DNA of 64,000 nt from an uncultured Sphingomonadaceae bacterium (GCA_947488625.1 CANKZR010000001.1:1674001-1738000); one strand, 5' to 3'. Positions 49,526 to 59,614 are shown, counted from the first letter of the stretch. Numbers and translations are program-made. The notes: a model not told the origin generated them from the sequence alone.

Positions 49526-50344
49526 GTGTCAGTACGGGATCGCCTTCCCGCAATTGCGGCGCTGGCCATCCCGGTGCTGGCTGGCGCGCTGTACATGGCA
49601 CTGGGTGAGGCGCCAGCGCGTTATGTGATCACCAATATTGGTGCGCTGGTGATCGGCTGCCTCTGGATCGTGACCGGGCGCGGGCCGCATACGGCCACCA
49701 GTCGCCATTTGTTGGCTATCGCCACGCTGCTGGTGCTGCTGGCCCCGCTCGCCATCAGCCCGGAGGTGCGATCCACCAGCGGCGATCAAGTCTTGCGGTG
49801 GTTTCCGCTGGGTCCGCTTGCACTGCATACCGGCATGCTCGCCACCCCGGCGCTGGTCATGCTGGCAGCCCGCAATCGTCAACTGGCAGCACCCATATTG
49901 TTGGCCGCTCTCGCCGCAAGTTTCCTCCAGCCCGACGCCGCCACCGGTTTCGCCCTTACCTTCGCCGCTGTTGGACTGCACCACGTGACAAAGGACTGGA
50001 AGGTGGGTGTAGTGGCCGCCATCGGCTTCTTCGCATCGATCAAGATGGCGATGGTGGGCCAATTGCCACCCCAGCCATTCGTGGAACGCGTGCTGGTAGA
50101 AGCCGCAGGCCATTCAATCGTGCTGGCCCTTGCCCTGGCGGCGGCGATGATCGCTACTTTTTTCCTGATCCTTTTTGCCCTCCCTTTCGACAGGGCCAAG
50201 CGCTTCACCCTGGCCGGGCTGTTTTTCGGCTTCGGAATGATGGCGCTGATGGCGAATTACCCCACCCCCCTCATTGGCTATGGCGCAGCGCCCATCCTGG
50301 GTTTCGGCCTTGCCTTCGGACTTCACAGGATACCCCAGAGATGA
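49526..50344 (+). CDS. Multi-pass membrane protein, unknown function
   Basis: 272 residues from a GTG at 49526, one base after the lpd stop, with about seven to eight hydrophobic helices and short loops. It resembles uncharacterised sphingomonad membrane proteins with no clear catalytic motif. The stop overlaps the VOC gene start (ATGA). Possibly part of the same transcript as lpd. Confidence 0.6.
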   Translation: MSVRDRLPAIAALAIPVLAGALYMALGEAPARYVITNIGALVIGCLWIVTGRGPHTATSRHLLAIATLLVLLAPLAISPEVRSTSGDQVLRWFPLGPLALHTGMLATPALVMLAARNRQLAAPILLAALAASFLQPDAATGFALTFAAVGLHHVTKDWKVGVVAAIGFFASIKMAMVGQLPPQPFVERVLVEAAGHSIVLALALAAAMIATFFLILFALPFDRAKRFTLAGLFFGFGMMALMANYPTPLIGYGAAPILGFGLAFGLHRIPQR

Positions 50345-50772
50345 CCCAGCTTTCCCCCTTCCACCTCGCCTTCCCCGTCGACAACCTACAGGCTGCGCGC
50401 GAATTCTGGGGCGATGTCATGGGCTGCAAGGAAGGCCGGTCCACCAACGACTGGTGCGATTTCGACTTCTATGGCCACCAGATCGTGGCGCATCAGGCGC
50501 CATCCATCGTGGCCAAGGCCGGACATGGCACGAACCCGGTGGATGGCGACGATGTGCCCGTGCCACATTTCGGCATCGTGCTGGACATGGACGAATGGAA
50601 GGCTCTGGCCGAGCGTCTGATCGTGAAAGGCGTACAGTTCGACATTCCTCCGCGCGTTCGCTTCGAAGGCCAGCCGGGGGAGCAGGCGACCATGTTCTTC
50701 CGCGATCCGGCGGGCAACGCCATTGAGATGAAGGCTTTTGCAGACCGTTCGAAACTCTTCGCAACCGACTAG
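50341..50772 (+). CDS. VOC-family (glyoxalase/bleomycin-resistance) protein
   Basis: 143 residues. Two beta-alpha-beta-beta-beta modules: PFHLAFPVDNLQAAREFWGDVMGC and PVPHFGIVLDMDEWKALAERL, closing with FFRDPAGNAIEMKAF. Candidate metal ligands are H8, the His in VPHFGIV and the Glu in NAIEMKAF, as in metal-dependent VOC enzymes. The substrate is unknown. Coupled to the preceding membrane gene by a 4-base overlap. Confidence 0.82.
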   Translation: MTQLSPFHLAFPVDNLQAAREFWGDVMGCKEGRSTNDWCDFDFYGHQIVAHQAPSIVAKAGHGTNPVDGDDVPVPHFGIVLDMDEWKALAERLIVKGVQFDIPPRVRFEGQPGEQATMFFRDPAGNAIEMKAFADRSKLFATD

Positions 50773-50804
50773 CGGGGAAAGAACAAAGCGCCTATCGGGC
50801 GCGC

Positions 50805-51491
50805 ATGACGCGCCAGCAAATCATGCTCAAATTCGCCAGGTGGCACATCTGGCTCGGCTGGCTGGTCGGCCTGCCGGTGCTGATGTGGACGGTGACAGGT
50901 CTGATCATGGTGTGGCACCCGATCGAACATGTGCGCGGCAACCACTTGCGCGCCGAGATGCCGCCGTTGCAGGCGCAGACACTCGTAATGCCCCGTGTTG
51001 ACGGTCCTGTACGAAACATCAGCCTGCAAAGCCTGCCCGATGGACCCGGTTGGATCGTGGTGGATGATAGCGGTGCCCGCTTGCGCTATTCGCCGGAAGA
51101 CGGAAGGCCATATGCTCCCGTGCTGGAAGAAGATGCACGCGCCATAGCCGTTGCGGCCTATGCCGGTGGCGCCCCGCTGGAGACAGTGACCTACTACCCC
51201 GCTGACAGTGCCCCGAACGATCTGCGCACGCCGGCTAACAGCTGGCAGGCGCGCTTCGGTGATGACACGAACGTGTATATCCATGCGCAGACCGGTGAGG
51301 TGCTCGCGGTGCGCAGCGGTTGGTGGCGGGTGTTCGATTTCATGTGGGGACTGCACATCATGGATCTGGATTCGCGGAAGGATACCAGCCATCCCATTCT
51401 CATCACCTTCGCCGCACTGGGCGTGATCGGCTCCCTATTAGGATGCGTGCTGATGTTCCGGCGGCGCAAGGCACGGGTACAATCGACATGA
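50805..51491 (+). CDS. PepSY-domain membrane protein
   Basis: 228 residues with an N-terminal helix (WHIWLGWLVGLPVLMWTVTGLIMV), the start of the PepSY-associated/iron-regulated membrane protein family. A periplasmic PepSY-like module follows (DDTNVYIHAQTGEVLAVRSGWWRVFDFMWGLH) and a C-terminal helix (ILITFAALGVIGSLLGCVL). Often linked to siderophore reduction, which cannot be shown here. The stop overlaps the TRIC gene start (ATGA). Confidence 0.8.
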   Translation: MTRQQIMLKFARWHIWLGWLVGLPVLMWTVTGLIMVWHPIEHVRGNHLRAEMPPLQAQTLVMPRVDGPVRNISLQSLPDGPGWIVVDDSGARLRYSPEDGRPYAPVLEEDARAIAVAAYAGGAPLETVTYYPADSAPNDLRTPANSWQARFGDDTNVYIHAQTGEVLAVRSGWWRVFDFMWGLHIMDLDSRKDTSHPILITFAALGVIGSLLGCVLMFRRRKARVQST

Positions 51492-52108
51492 TCGCTCCCG
51501 TCCTCCCCCCGTTTCTCGATCTGGGCGGCACTGCGGTCTTCGCGCTTTCCGGCGCATTGCTGGCAGCGCGGCTCAATCAAACCTTCGTGACCTGCGCCTT
51601 CTTCGCATTGCTGACGGGCGTGGGCGGTGGATCGGTGCGCGATGCCATGCTGGGCGTACCGGCCTTCTGGCTGCGTGATTTCTGGGTTGTGCCCGTGGTG
51701 ATGGTCTGCGCGCTGATCGCGTGGTTTACGCCGCGCAAATGGTGGGAAGGCAGCTGGCTGGAATGGGCGGACGCGCTGGGGCTTGCATTGTTCAGCACGC
51801 TGGGCGTGGCGAAAGCGCTGGCCTTCGACGTGGCGCCGCTTGCCGCAATCATCCTTGGCGTGGTGACCGGCTGCGTAGGTGGCATCGTGCGCGACGTGAT
51901 TGCAGGCGTGCCGTCGATCCTGATGCGACCCGAGCTTTACGTGACGGCGGCCGCTCTGGCCTCCTCGCTATGCGGCGTGATGATCTTGCTGGGAATGCAA
52001 CAGGCCTGGGCAATGGGCATTGCCGCACTGGCGGGGTTTATCCTGCGCGGGGCGGCGATGTTCTGGCGGATCGAACTACCCGCCTATTCGCGCGAGGTTA
52101 GCGACTAG
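51488..52108 (+). CDS. TRIC-family (UPF0126) trimeric cation channel protein
   Basis: 206 residues with about seven helices in two repeats of the UPF0126 motif: LDLGGTAVFALSGALLAAR, then GVGGGSVRDAMLGVPAFWL, then GCVGGIVRDVIAGVPSILMR. The GGxxRD pairs line the ion path. Bacterial members (YadS/YicG type) conduct monovalent cations. Its stop overlaps that of the convergent gene. Confidence 0.87.
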   Translation: MIAPVLPPFLDLGGTAVFALSGALLAARLNQTFVTCAFFALLTGVGGGSVRDAMLGVPAFWLRDFWVVPVVMVCALIAWFTPRKWWEGSWLEWADALGLALFSTLGVAKALAFDVAPLAAIILGVVTGCVGGIVRDVIAGVPSILMRPELYVTAAALASSLCGVMILLGMQQAWAMGIAALAGFILRGAAMFWRIELPAYSREVSD

Positions 52109-52959
52109 CGCGCAGGCTGCTGGAAATCGGGTGCCTGTGCAGTGGTGTAGCGGCCATCGCCTTCCCATTCGCCGTCATCGACTTCCGCGTCGGACTGCCA
52201 GTCTTCGACATAGCCATCCTCTCCGGGCAACGGACCGCCGGGATAGGCCGGGCGCTGCCCGTCAGCGGCAGGTATCGTTGCGGACCGAGCTGGCATTTCG
52301 TCATAAGTGTAAGCCTCGTCGGCAGCCGTGCGGGTGGTAGCGCGGGCATTTCGATAGGCGGCATCGCTCATTTGCGTTCCGGTTGGCCCGGCATCCGCCT
52401 GGGAGTATATCCCGGCGCCGTAATCGATGCTGCGGATTTCCCCGCCGTTGTCGATAAAGCAGGTCCAGCGCTCGCCATCGCTCAGGGTGCCCGAAACATT
52501 CCAGCCACTGGCCGACCTGTCTGCACGATCCACGTTCTCGACCCGGTTGTCGCGATACTCGACCTGGTCCACGCACATGTCGACCGCGCTTTCCACGCCG
52601 CGGCTTTCGTAGCGGGAATCGCGCCGGTCATCGTAACGAACGCGCTCGCGCCGCTCGTCGCGACGATCCCGGTCGCGGTTGTTCGATGATCCGATAATAG
52701 CCGCAAGCGCACCCAGCACCACGACCCCGGCAACCACGTCACCTGCATCGATCCCGCGATCGCGGTGGCGATAACGGCCATGGCGACGATAGCGGCGATA
52801 CTGGTTAGCCTCGCCCGCTTCACCCGTATTCACTTTCAGGAACTCGCCAGCAGGGACTGCCACAGCGGGCATATCTGCTGCGGCGGCTGGCGTAGCCGCC
52901 ATGGAAAGCGCAGCGGATATGGCCACGACGCTGGCGAGTGAGCTGGGCTTGCGGACCAT
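52105..52959 (-). CDS. Secreted RYD-rich protein, paralogue of the next gene
   Basis: 284 residues. The signal peptide ends AAAADMP. An Arg/Tyr-rich segment leads to one hydrophobic helix, IDAGDVVAGVVVLGALAAII, then an Arg/Asp-rich stretch (RDRDRRDERRERVRYDDRR). Then comes a domain with two cysteines (VDMCVDQVEYRDNR and GERWTCFIDNGGEIRSIDY) and a Pro-rich tail. The helix and the two-Cys domain match the gene at 53056-53631. Function unknown; probably envelope-associated. Confidence 0.68.
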   Translation of the reverse strand: MVRKPSSLASVVAISAALSMAATPAAAADMPAVAVPAGEFLKVNTGEAGEANQYRRYRRHGRYRHRDRGIDAGDVVAGVVVLGALAAIIGSSNNRDRDRRDERRERVRYDDRRDSRYESRGVESAVDMCVDQVEYRDNRVENVDRADRSASGWNVSGTLSDGERWTCFIDNGGEIRSIDYGAGIYSQADAGPTGTQMSDAAYRNARATTRTAADEAYTYDEMPARSATIPAADGQRPAYPGGPLPGEDGYVEDWQSDAEVDDGEWEGDGRYTTAQAPDFQQPAR

Positions 52960-53055
52960 GGAATTCCCCCTGGAACTTCGGATTGCTAACGATGCTAGGC
53001 AGTCCAGACTGACAACAGCCTGAACCGCCTGCGGGTTAGTGGATTGGACCGGCTA

Positions 53056-53631
53056 TCAAAGACCGCGGATGCCGCTGAAATCGATGTCGACGACACGGCC
53101 ACGGCGGATTTCGCATTTGAAGCGGCCTTCGTCCCAGCCACTGTTGCGATAACCGCGACGGTAGTCGCCACGTCGACGATCGCCCCAGCCACGTCGCTGA
53201 TCGCGGTATTCGCGTACGGCGATCCGGCCTTCGACTTCGTAACCGCGACGTTCACGATCGACGTCGCGTATTTCGTACACTTCGGCGCGGCTGCCGGTAT
53301 AGCGCTGTGCAGTACGTTCGGCTGCACGCACACATTGCTCCACCGCTGTCCGTCCGTTGTTGTAGCCACCGCGATAATCGCCGCGATAGCCGCGCCTGTC
53401 ATACCGGTCGTAACGATCGTAGCGGTCGTTGTTACCAGAGGACAGAATGGCGGCAAGGCCACCCAGAACAACGGCACCGGCGATCACTTCACCGGCAGAA
53501 ATGCCGTCGCGGTCACGGTCACGATAACGGTGATCGTCAGCCATGGCGGGAGACGCCGAGGCCACTGCCATCGCACCTGCCGCGACGGTTCCTAGCGTGC
53601 CCTTGGCGAGAGCTTTGGTAATGGACTTCAT
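53056..53631 (-). CDS. Secreted RYD-rich protein, shorter paralogue
   Basis: 191 residues. The signal peptide ends PAMADDH. It carries the same helix (ISAGEVIAGAVVLGGLAAIL) and charged repeats (RYDRYDRYDRRG). The C-terminal two-Cys domain reads VEQCVRAAERTAQRYTG ... GRFKCEIRRGRVVDIDF. It lacks the Pro-rich tail of the paralogue. Both genes point the same way, 96 bases apart, and arose by tandem duplication. RNA-like or metal-like binding by the charged repeats is speculation. Confidence 0.7.
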   Translation of the reverse strand: MKSITKALAKGTLGTVAAGAMAVASASPAMADDHRYRDRDRDGISAGEVIAGAVVLGGLAAILSSGNNDRYDRYDRYDRRGYRGDYRGGYNNGRTAVEQCVRAAERTAQRYTGSRAEVYEIRDVDRERRGYEVEGRIAVREYRDQRRGWGDRRRGDYRRGYRNSGWDEGRFKCEIRRGRVVDIDFSGIRGL

Positions 53632-53762
53632 GGGGTCTCTCCTGTTCGTCCAAGTGGCAGGATTGCCACTTGTGATGACGGTTATAGAAGAGACCCCGTG
53701 AGATGACGCTGAACTTGCGTGTTAGGAACCGTTCAGGAAAGTCACACTTAACGTGAACGCTA

Positions 53763-55892
53763 TTACTCGCCGGGATTCAATCCCGTCCAGTAGGCAAGGA
53801 AGGCTGCAATATCAGAAGCTTCCTCGATAGCCTTGTCCGTCGGCTTGCCCGATCCGTGGCCAGCGCGGGTCTCAATCCGGATAAGTTGCGGGCGCTCACC
53901 CAGCTCCTCTGCCTGCAAGGCCGCGGTGTATTTGAAGCTATGACCCGGCACGACGCGATCATCCGTATCGGCAGTCGTCACCAGTAGCGCCGGATAGTCG
54001 GTATCGGGCTGAATATTGTGCAGCGGAGAATAGGCCCGCAGTATGCGCCAATCCTCCTCACGGTCCGGATAGCCGTAATCATCCACCCAGTATCGACCGG
54101 CAGTCCACTGGTCGAAACGCAGCATGTCCATCACGCCAACGGCGGCGTTGCCTGCAGCGAACAGGTCAGGCCGCTGGTTCGATACCGCGCCCACCAGCAG
54201 CCCGCCGTTGGACCCGCCCTGAATGGCAAGCCCCTCTTCCGGCGTGAGCCCTTCGGCGATCAGGAATTCGCCTGCAGCGATGAAATCGTCGAACACGTTC
54301 TGCTTGTTGGCCCGACGTCCGGCATCGTGCCACGCCTTGCCATATTCGCCGCCGCCGCGAATGTTGGCCAGCGCGAAGGCACCACCTGCCTCCACCCAGG
54401 CCATACGGCTGGTGGAAAAGCCGGGAGTGAGCGACACGTCGAAGCCACCATAGCCATATAGCAGCGTTGGCACGGCCTCGCCGCTGGCCGCCACATCGGC
54501 GCGGCGCATGATGAACATGGGTACGCGAGTGCCATCCTTGCTTTCGTAAAAACGCTGCTCCACCACGAAATCGTCGGGATCGAAGGTCAGTTCGGGCTCG
54601 GCAAAGACGGCAGCATCGCCGCTTTCCACATCGTAACGATAGATGGTGGCTGGGCGGTTGAAGCTGGAGAAGCTGTAGAACATCTCCGCGCTATCGGGAG
54701 AACCGTAGAACCCGCCTGCACTACCGATGCCGGCAAAGTCCAGTTCGCGTACGAGTTCGCCGTCCAGCGTGTGGATGTAGGCGGCAGAGGATGCGTCCTC
54801 CAGATATTCGACCACCAGGTGCCCACCCACTAGGGAAGCACCCGCAATCGGCTGTTCGCGCTCTGCAAGGACCTCGGTCCAGCCCGCTTCGGGATCGTCC
54901 ATGTCGATGGAAACCACCCGATACAGCGGCGCATCGGCATTCGTGGTGAAGAACAGTCGCGAGCCCACGCTGTCGATCAGACTCCAGGCGTTCTCGAACC
55001 CGGTCACGAGAGGGCGCGGTTCCCACCCGGCAGAAAGATCGATCAGGTTAACCTCGTACCGGGCATCGGTGCCCGTACTGGAGGTGACCACCGCCCAGCG
55101 GCCATCGGTGGTGGTCTGCGCGGTGTGGTTGCGCTCCGGATGATCGGGAGTGGAGAAAACCAGCGTGTCGTCCGCCTGCTCTGAACCAAGCGCGTGATAG
55201 TATATCGCCTGGTTCATGTTGAGAGCCTGGAAGTCCTCACCCTCCTCCGGTTCGGGGAAGCGGGAATAGAGGAAGCCGTCTTCGCCCACCCAGCTTAATG
55301 AAGTAAACTTGGCCCAGCGGATCTCTCCGCCGATCTGCTCTCCGGTGGCCACGTCCATCACGCGCAGGATGCGCCAGTCGGTGCCGCCGTCCTGCACGCT
55401 GTAAAGCAGCTTGCTGCCGTCGGGCGATGGAACCCAGCCCGATAGCGCGGTCGCGCCGTCCTCGGCCCATTCGTTGGGATCGATCAGCAGGCGCGGCTCT
55501 GCATCCAGGCTATCGCGAACATAAAGCGGCGACTGGTTCTGAAGGCCGGAATTGCCGGTGTAGAAATAGCGCCCGCCGCGCTCCACCGGAACCGAATAGC
55601 GCGCGTAGTCGTAAAGCTCCCCGATGCGATTGGCGAACCAATCGCGCGCGGGCAGTTCTGCCAGGTAGGCGTCGGTAACGGCGTTCTGCCGCTCCACCCA
55701 GTTTGCCACCTCTTCGCTATTGCGAACGTCCTCTTCCAGCCAGCGATAAGGATCGGCAACATCTTCGCCGAAAAAGGTCTCTACAACGTCGCCCTGGCGC
55801 GTTTCGGGATAATCAGGTGCAATCATATCCTGCGCGTTAGCGGGAATTGCAGTAGCGGCAAGCAGCGAGGCTGCGAGAATGGGGAAGCGCAT
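53763..55892 (-). CDS. Prolyl oligopeptidase family serine peptidase (S9A)
   Basis: 709 residues, including a signal peptide (ending ANAQDM). An N-terminal beta-propeller (PYRWLEEDVRNSEEVANWV onwards) covers a C-terminal alpha/beta hydrolase. The catalytic residues are S561 in GGSNGGLLVGA, the Asp in TADTDDRVVPGHSFKY, and H679 in RAGHGSGKP. This matches prolyl oligopeptidases (porcine S554, D641, H680). It cleaves short peptides after proline, here in the periplasm. Confidence 0.94.
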   Translation of the reverse strand: MRFPILAASLLAATAIPANAQDMIAPDYPETRQGDVVETFFGEDVADPYRWLEEDVRNSEEVANWVERQNAVTDAYLAELPARDWFANRIGELYDYARYSVPVERGGRYFYTGNSGLQNQSPLYVRDSLDAEPRLLIDPNEWAEDGATALSGWVPSPDGSKLLYSVQDGGTDWRILRVMDVATGEQIGGEIRWAKFTSLSWVGEDGFLYSRFPEPEEGEDFQALNMNQAIYYHALGSEQADDTLVFSTPDHPERNHTAQTTTDGRWAVVTSSTGTDARYEVNLIDLSAGWEPRPLVTGFENAWSLIDSVGSRLFFTTNADAPLYRVVSIDMDDPEAGWTEVLAEREQPIAGASLVGGHLVVEYLEDASSAAYIHTLDGELVRELDFAGIGSAGGFYGSPDSAEMFYSFSSFNRPATIYRYDVESGDAAVFAEPELTFDPDDFVVEQRFYESKDGTRVPMFIMRRADVAASGEAVPTLLYGYGGFDVSLTPGFSTSRMAWVEAGGAFALANIRGGGEYGKAWHDAGRRANKQNVFDDFIAAGEFLIAEGLTPEEGLAIQGGSNGGLLVGAVSNQRPDLFAAGNAAVGVMDMLRFDQWTAGRYWVDDYGYPDREEDWRILRAYSPLHNIQPDTDYPALLVTTADTDDRVVPGHSFKYTAALQAEELGERPQLIRIETRAGHGSGKPTDKAIEEASDIAAFLAYWTGLNPGE

Positions 55893-55969
55893 GAAATCTC
55901 CGGATAAATCGATCTGGTTGTTGATGTAACCAGTCTCTACCCAGTTTCAAGCGCGACGTTGGTCCAGCC

Positions 55970-57409
55970 CTATTCTTCCAGTGCTGCAATCACATCACGC
56001 GCGAAGGCCGCGATATCGAAACCGCTTCCGCCTGCCGGGTCTTCTCCGCGCCGCACGATGACCATGTCGAGGCTGGGAATGACTACGACATATTGCCCGC
56101 GATTGCCCTGCGCTGCAAAGGCGTCTTCGGGAACGCCCTCATATCCGCCCAGGAGCCACCAACCAGCGCCATAGCCCGATTGACCACTCGGTTGCGGGCC
56201 ACTCGGGGCGGAGACGTATCGGGTCCATCCTTCGGGCAGAATGCGGGTGCCGTCAGCCAGTACGCCGTCATCAAGGTAAAGTTGCCCGAAGCGCGCAAGA
56301 TCGCGCGCGGTAGTCCATACCTGGCTTGAAAGGATGTAGCCCCCCTGCCAGTCCGTCTCCGCAACGGTGTGAAGCATGCCTGCCTGCCGGAAGAAATCGG
56401 CAGGCGTATGTGCATCGAACCCATCGCGCACTGCGCGGATCGCCATGAGGGTATCGTTATTCGCATATCGCCAACTCGCACCGGGCATATGCACCAGCGG
56501 CCAGTCCGTCGCGTGCTCCTCCACCGTCGCGCCGCCATAATAAAGCGGATCGGTACGGCTGCCGCTGGTGTCGGAATAGCGACCCGACGCCATGCGCAAT
56601 GCATGATCTATCGTGATGGCTGCGCGCGGATCACCCTCACCCACGCCCAGACCTGCCGGATCATCGACGCTGGCCTCCCCGCGGTGCACGGCGGCGCCAA
56701 CCAGCGTCGCGGCGATGCTCTTGGCGACAGACCATGTGCGCTGCGGCACGTCCGGGCCGAAGTCCGCGGCGTATTCCTCATCCAGGACTGTCCCATTGCG
56801 CATGACGAGGATTGCGGTCGTGCGACTGTCTTCACCGTAGGTTGCGCCAAATGCGCGCGCGGACGCAGTTTCCAGCGCAGCACTGGCAGGTGCAGAGGGA
56901 AAAGGTCCTGCCGAAGTCTGCGTAATTGCAAACGACTGCTCGCTTCTGCCGACAACAGTGCTGCCGATCGGTTGCAGGGCGCAGCCCGCACCTGGCGTAT
57001 GAACGGCCATACGGGCGGGCATATCGCTTGCCCACTCCACTTCCACGTGCTGGACGATGCTTGCGCTCTGAACGTATCCGTCGGCGCTGCTGATATCGGC
57101 GGCGGCCTCTACCGTCTCGGCCTGCCCGTGTCGCACGATAGCGTAGGGGAGGTTTTGCACGATCTCATCAAGCGGTGCCTGAATGCCGGTGAGTTCCCAC
57201 TTCATCACGCTCTCGGGCGTGCGGGTGGCACCGTTGCGCTCTGCATTGGCGATCGCGCTGCAAAGGAACAACGCCTTGTACCCGGCGGCCAGCGCGCGGT
57301 CATACCGCTGCTGCATCTCGTCCTGCGAAATGGCCTGTGCAAAGCCGGGAGAGGTTGCGGGAATGGCGAGAGACAGCGCGGTGGCGGCCAGGAATACGTT
57401 GCGGATCAT
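55970..57409 (-). CDS. Beta-lactamase-family serine hydrolase (class C/PBP-like)
   Basis: 479 residues. The signal peptide ends PGFAQAI. An N-terminal region (about 25-150) has no match I recognise. The C-terminal serine beta-lactamase-like domain has S227-V-A-K230 (SxxK) and WRYANND (YxN). Such enzymes (COG1680) are esterases, D-aminopeptidases or peptidases; a beta-lactamase activity is not implied. It lies 77 bases after prolyl oligopeptidase on the other side and 87 bases from the ribosomal terminator. Confidence 0.82.
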   Translation of the reverse strand: MIRNVFLAATALSLAIPATSPGFAQAISQDEMQQRYDRALAAGYKALFLCSAIANAERNGATRTPESVMKWELTGIQAPLDEIVQNLPYAIVRHGQAETVEAAADISSADGYVQSASIVQHVEVEWASDMPARMAVHTPGAGCALQPIGSTVVGRSEQSFAITQTSAGPFPSAPASAALETASARAFGATYGEDSRTTAILVMRNGTVLDEEYAADFGPDVPQRTWSVAKSIAATLVGAAVHRGEASVDDPAGLGVGEGDPRAAITIDHALRMASGRYSDTSGSRTDPLYYGGATVEEHATDWPLVHMPGASWRYANNDTLMAIRAVRDGFDAHTPADFFRQAGMLHTVAETDWQGGYILSSQVWTTARDLARFGQLYLDDGVLADGTRILPEGWTRYVSAPSGPQPSGQSGYGAGWWLLGGYEGVPEDAFAAQGNRGQYVVVIPSLDMVIVRRGEDPAGGSGFDIAAFARDVIAALEE

Positions 57410-57441
57410 GTCCACTCTTGTGACATGCGCAGCGCAAAAGA

Positions 57442-57473
57442 AAAGGGCCGCCGGATTGCTCCGACGGCCCTTT
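57442..57473 (-). terminator. Terminator of the ribosomal operon
   Basis: The stem AAAGGGCCG (57442-57450) pairs with CGGCCCTTT (57465-57473), and further G-C pairs lie inside. On the minus strand it is followed by TTTTCTTTT, directly after the rplQ stop at 57497. Confidence 0.85.
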
Positions 57474-57496
57474 CGCATGTCTCGTGATCGAAGCGC

Positions 57497-57916
57497 TTAT
57501 GCGTCTTCGTATTCGTCCTCGGTCATCACCGGGCCGCTGTCCTGGCCCTTTGCGTCCATGTCGCGGTCCACCAGTTCGATGTAGGCGATGGGGGCTGCGT
57601 CGCTGGCGCGGTAGCCGGCCTTGATGACGCGGGTATAGCCGCCTTCACGGTCGGAATAACGCTCTGCCAGGACATCGAACAGCTTCTTCAGCTGCGCATC
57701 GTCCAGCAGGCGGGCGTGCGCCAGGCGACGGTTCGAAAGGCCGCCACGCTTGGCCAGCGTGATCAGCTTCTCGACGTAGGGACGCAGTTCCTTCGCCTTG
57801 GCGGTGGTGGTGAGGATCTGCTCGTGCTTGATCAGCGCGGCAGCCATGTTGCGGAACATGGCGGTGCGGTGCTGGCTCTTGCGGCTGAGCTTACGGCCCG
57901 AAATTCCGTGACGCAT
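57497..57916 (-). CDS. rplQ: 50S ribosomal protein L17
   Basis: 139 residues. N-terminus [17 protein letters not shown] and body [39 protein letters not shown] are the standard L17 sequence. The acidic C-terminal tail ([12 protein letters not shown]...) is variable. It is the last gene of the alpha operon. Confidence 0.98.
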   Translation of the reverse strand: MRHGISGRKLSRKSQHRTAMFRNMAAALIKHEQILTTTAKAKELRPYVEKLITLAKRGGLSNRRLAHARLLDDAQLKKLFDVLAERYSDREGGYTRVIKAGYRASDAAPIAYIELVDRDMDAKGQDSGPVMTEDEYEDA

Positions 57917-58006
57917 ATTCTATACTCCAGTTCGAAACGGGCCCGTCTTACGGAAGCCCGATGCAGGCCGGCAAACGGGGTCCGGCCCAAACCCCTCTTG
58001 CGGCAA

Positions 58007-59062
58007 TTAGCCGAGCAGTTCCTGCTCCAGCTTCTTGGCCATTTCCTCGATGTTCTCAGGCGGCCATCCGGGGATGTCCATGCCAAGACGCAGGCCCATG
58101 CTCGACAGCACTTCCTTGATCTCGTTGAGCGACTTGCGGCCGAAATTCGGCGTGCGCAGCATCTCGGCTTCGGTCTTCTGGACCAGGTCGCCGATGTAGA
58201 TGATGTTGTCGTTCTTGAGGCAGTTGGCCGAACGTACCGACAGTTCCAGCTCGTCCACCTTCTTGAGAAGGTAGCGGTTGAGCTGGTTGGTGTCGCTTTC
58301 CTGCGGCTCTGCAGCAACGCCGATCATGGCGCTGGAAGGCTGCGGGATGCCGTCTTCGAAGTGGACGAACAGCGTCAGCTGGTCCTGCAGGATGCGCGCC
58401 GCATAGGCGATGGCATCTTCAGGGGTGACGGTGCCGTCGGTCTCGATGGAGAGTGAGAGCTTGTCGAAGTCCAGTTCCTGGCCAACGCGGGCATTCTCAA
58501 CCTTGTAGCTGACCTGCTTGATCGGCGAATAAAGGCTGTCGACCGGAATAAGTCCGATCGGCGCATCGGCCGGACGGTTCTGCACTGCGGGCGAGTAGCC
58601 CTTGCCGGTATCGGCGGTCAGTTCCATGTTCAGCGTGGCGCCTTCATCGAGGTGACACAGAACAAGATCCTTGTTCAGAACCTCGATATCGCCGGATACG
58701 GCAATGTCGCCGGCCTTCACTTCGCCGGGACCGGTGGCGGAAAGCTGCAGGCGCTTGGGGCCTTCGCCTTCCATCTTCAGCGCGATCTGCTTCACGTTGA
58801 GAACGATGTCGGTAACGTCTTCGCGCACCCCAGCCAGGCTGGAGAATTCGTGCAGCACGTTCTCGATCTTGATCGACGTGATGGCCGCACCTTGAAGGCT
58901 GGCAAGCAGGACACGGCGCAAGGCATTGCCCAGCGTCAGGCCGTAGCCACGCTCAAGCGGCTCAGCGACAAACGTCGCCTTGCGCTTCTTGTCTGCGCCT
59001 TCCTTGATTTCAAGAGTGTTCGGCTTCTTCAGTTCCTGCCAGTTCTTCGTGTTGACGGACAT
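58007..59062 (-). CDS. rpoA: DNA-directed RNA polymerase subunit alpha
   Basis: 351 residues. The N-terminal domain, with [20 protein letters not shown], assembles with beta and beta-prime. The C-terminal domain, with [30 protein letters not shown] and [19 protein letters not shown], contacts UP elements and activators. Complete, with usual length. Located between rpsK and rplQ as expected. Confidence 0.98.
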   Translation of the reverse strand: MSVNTKNWQELKKPNTLEIKEGADKKRKATFVAEPLERGYGLTLGNALRRVLLASLQGAAITSIKIENVLHEFSSLAGVREDVTDIVLNVKQIALKMEGEGPKRLQLSATGPGEVKAGDIAVSGDIEVLNKDLVLCHLDEGATLNMELTADTGKGYSPAVQNRPADAPIGLIPVDSLYSPIKQVSYKVENARVGQELDFDKLSLSIETDGTVTPEDAIAYAARILQDQLTLFVHFEDGIPQPSSAMIGVAAEPQESDTNQLNRYLLKKVDELELSVRSANCLKNDNIIYIGDLVQKTEAEMLRTPNFGRKSLNEIKEVLSSMGLRLGMDIPGWPPENIEEMAKKLEQELLG

Positions 59063-59169
59063 GGACTTCCCCTAAAGGTATTTCGTGGCACAAAGGCCGC
59101 GGAGCGCTGGTACGCCGCGGCCGATGCGAGTGACTGTTTGCGAGGGGTGAACCTCGCGGCAGGCTTCGA

Positions 59170-59559
59170 TCAGACGCGACGACGCTTGGACGGCCGCACA
59201 CCATTGTGCGGGATCGGCGTCACGTCGCGGATGCTGGTGATGGTAAAGCCCACCGCCTGCAGCGCCCGCAGCGCGCTTTCACGGCCCGAACCCGGACCCT
59301 TGATCTCTACCTCTAGCGTCCGCACGCCGTGCTCGGCGGCCTTCTTGCCCGCGTCGTCAGCAGCGACCTGCGCTGCATATGGCGTGGATTTGCGGCTACC
59401 CTTGAACCCCATCATGCCGGCGCTGGACCAGCTGATCGCGTTGCCCTGCGCATCGGTGATGGTGATCATCGTGTTGTTGAAGCTGGAGTTGACGTGCGCA
59501 ACACCGCTTGAAATATTCTTTTTGTCGCGGCGCCTTACTCGGCCTGGTTCGCGTGCCAT
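59170..59559 (-). CDS. rpsK: 30S ribosomal protein S11
   Basis: 129 residues. [32 protein letters not shown] and [23 protein letters not shown] are the hallmark segments of S11, ending [10 protein letters not shown]. Binds 16S rRNA at the platform near the Shine-Dalgarno cleft. Confidence 0.98.
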   Translation of the reverse strand: MAREPGRVRRRDKKNISSGVAHVNSSFNNTMITITDAQGNAISWSSAGMMGFKGSRKSTPYAAQVAADDAGKKAAEHGVRTLEVEIKGPGSGRESALRALQAVGFTITSIRDVTPIPHNGVRPSKRRRV

Positions 59560-59614
59560 CTGTCGTATTCCTCGTATCTATAAAGAAGGGAAAAGCGCGG
59601 GGGTTCCCCCTTGC

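Noticed and set aside
47866-49596. Antisense frame over lpdA
   Set aside because: Overlaps a certain gene and shows no family pattern.
57716-58456. Plus-strand frames across rplQ/rpoA
   Set aside because: Shadow frames of highly conserved ribosomal genes.
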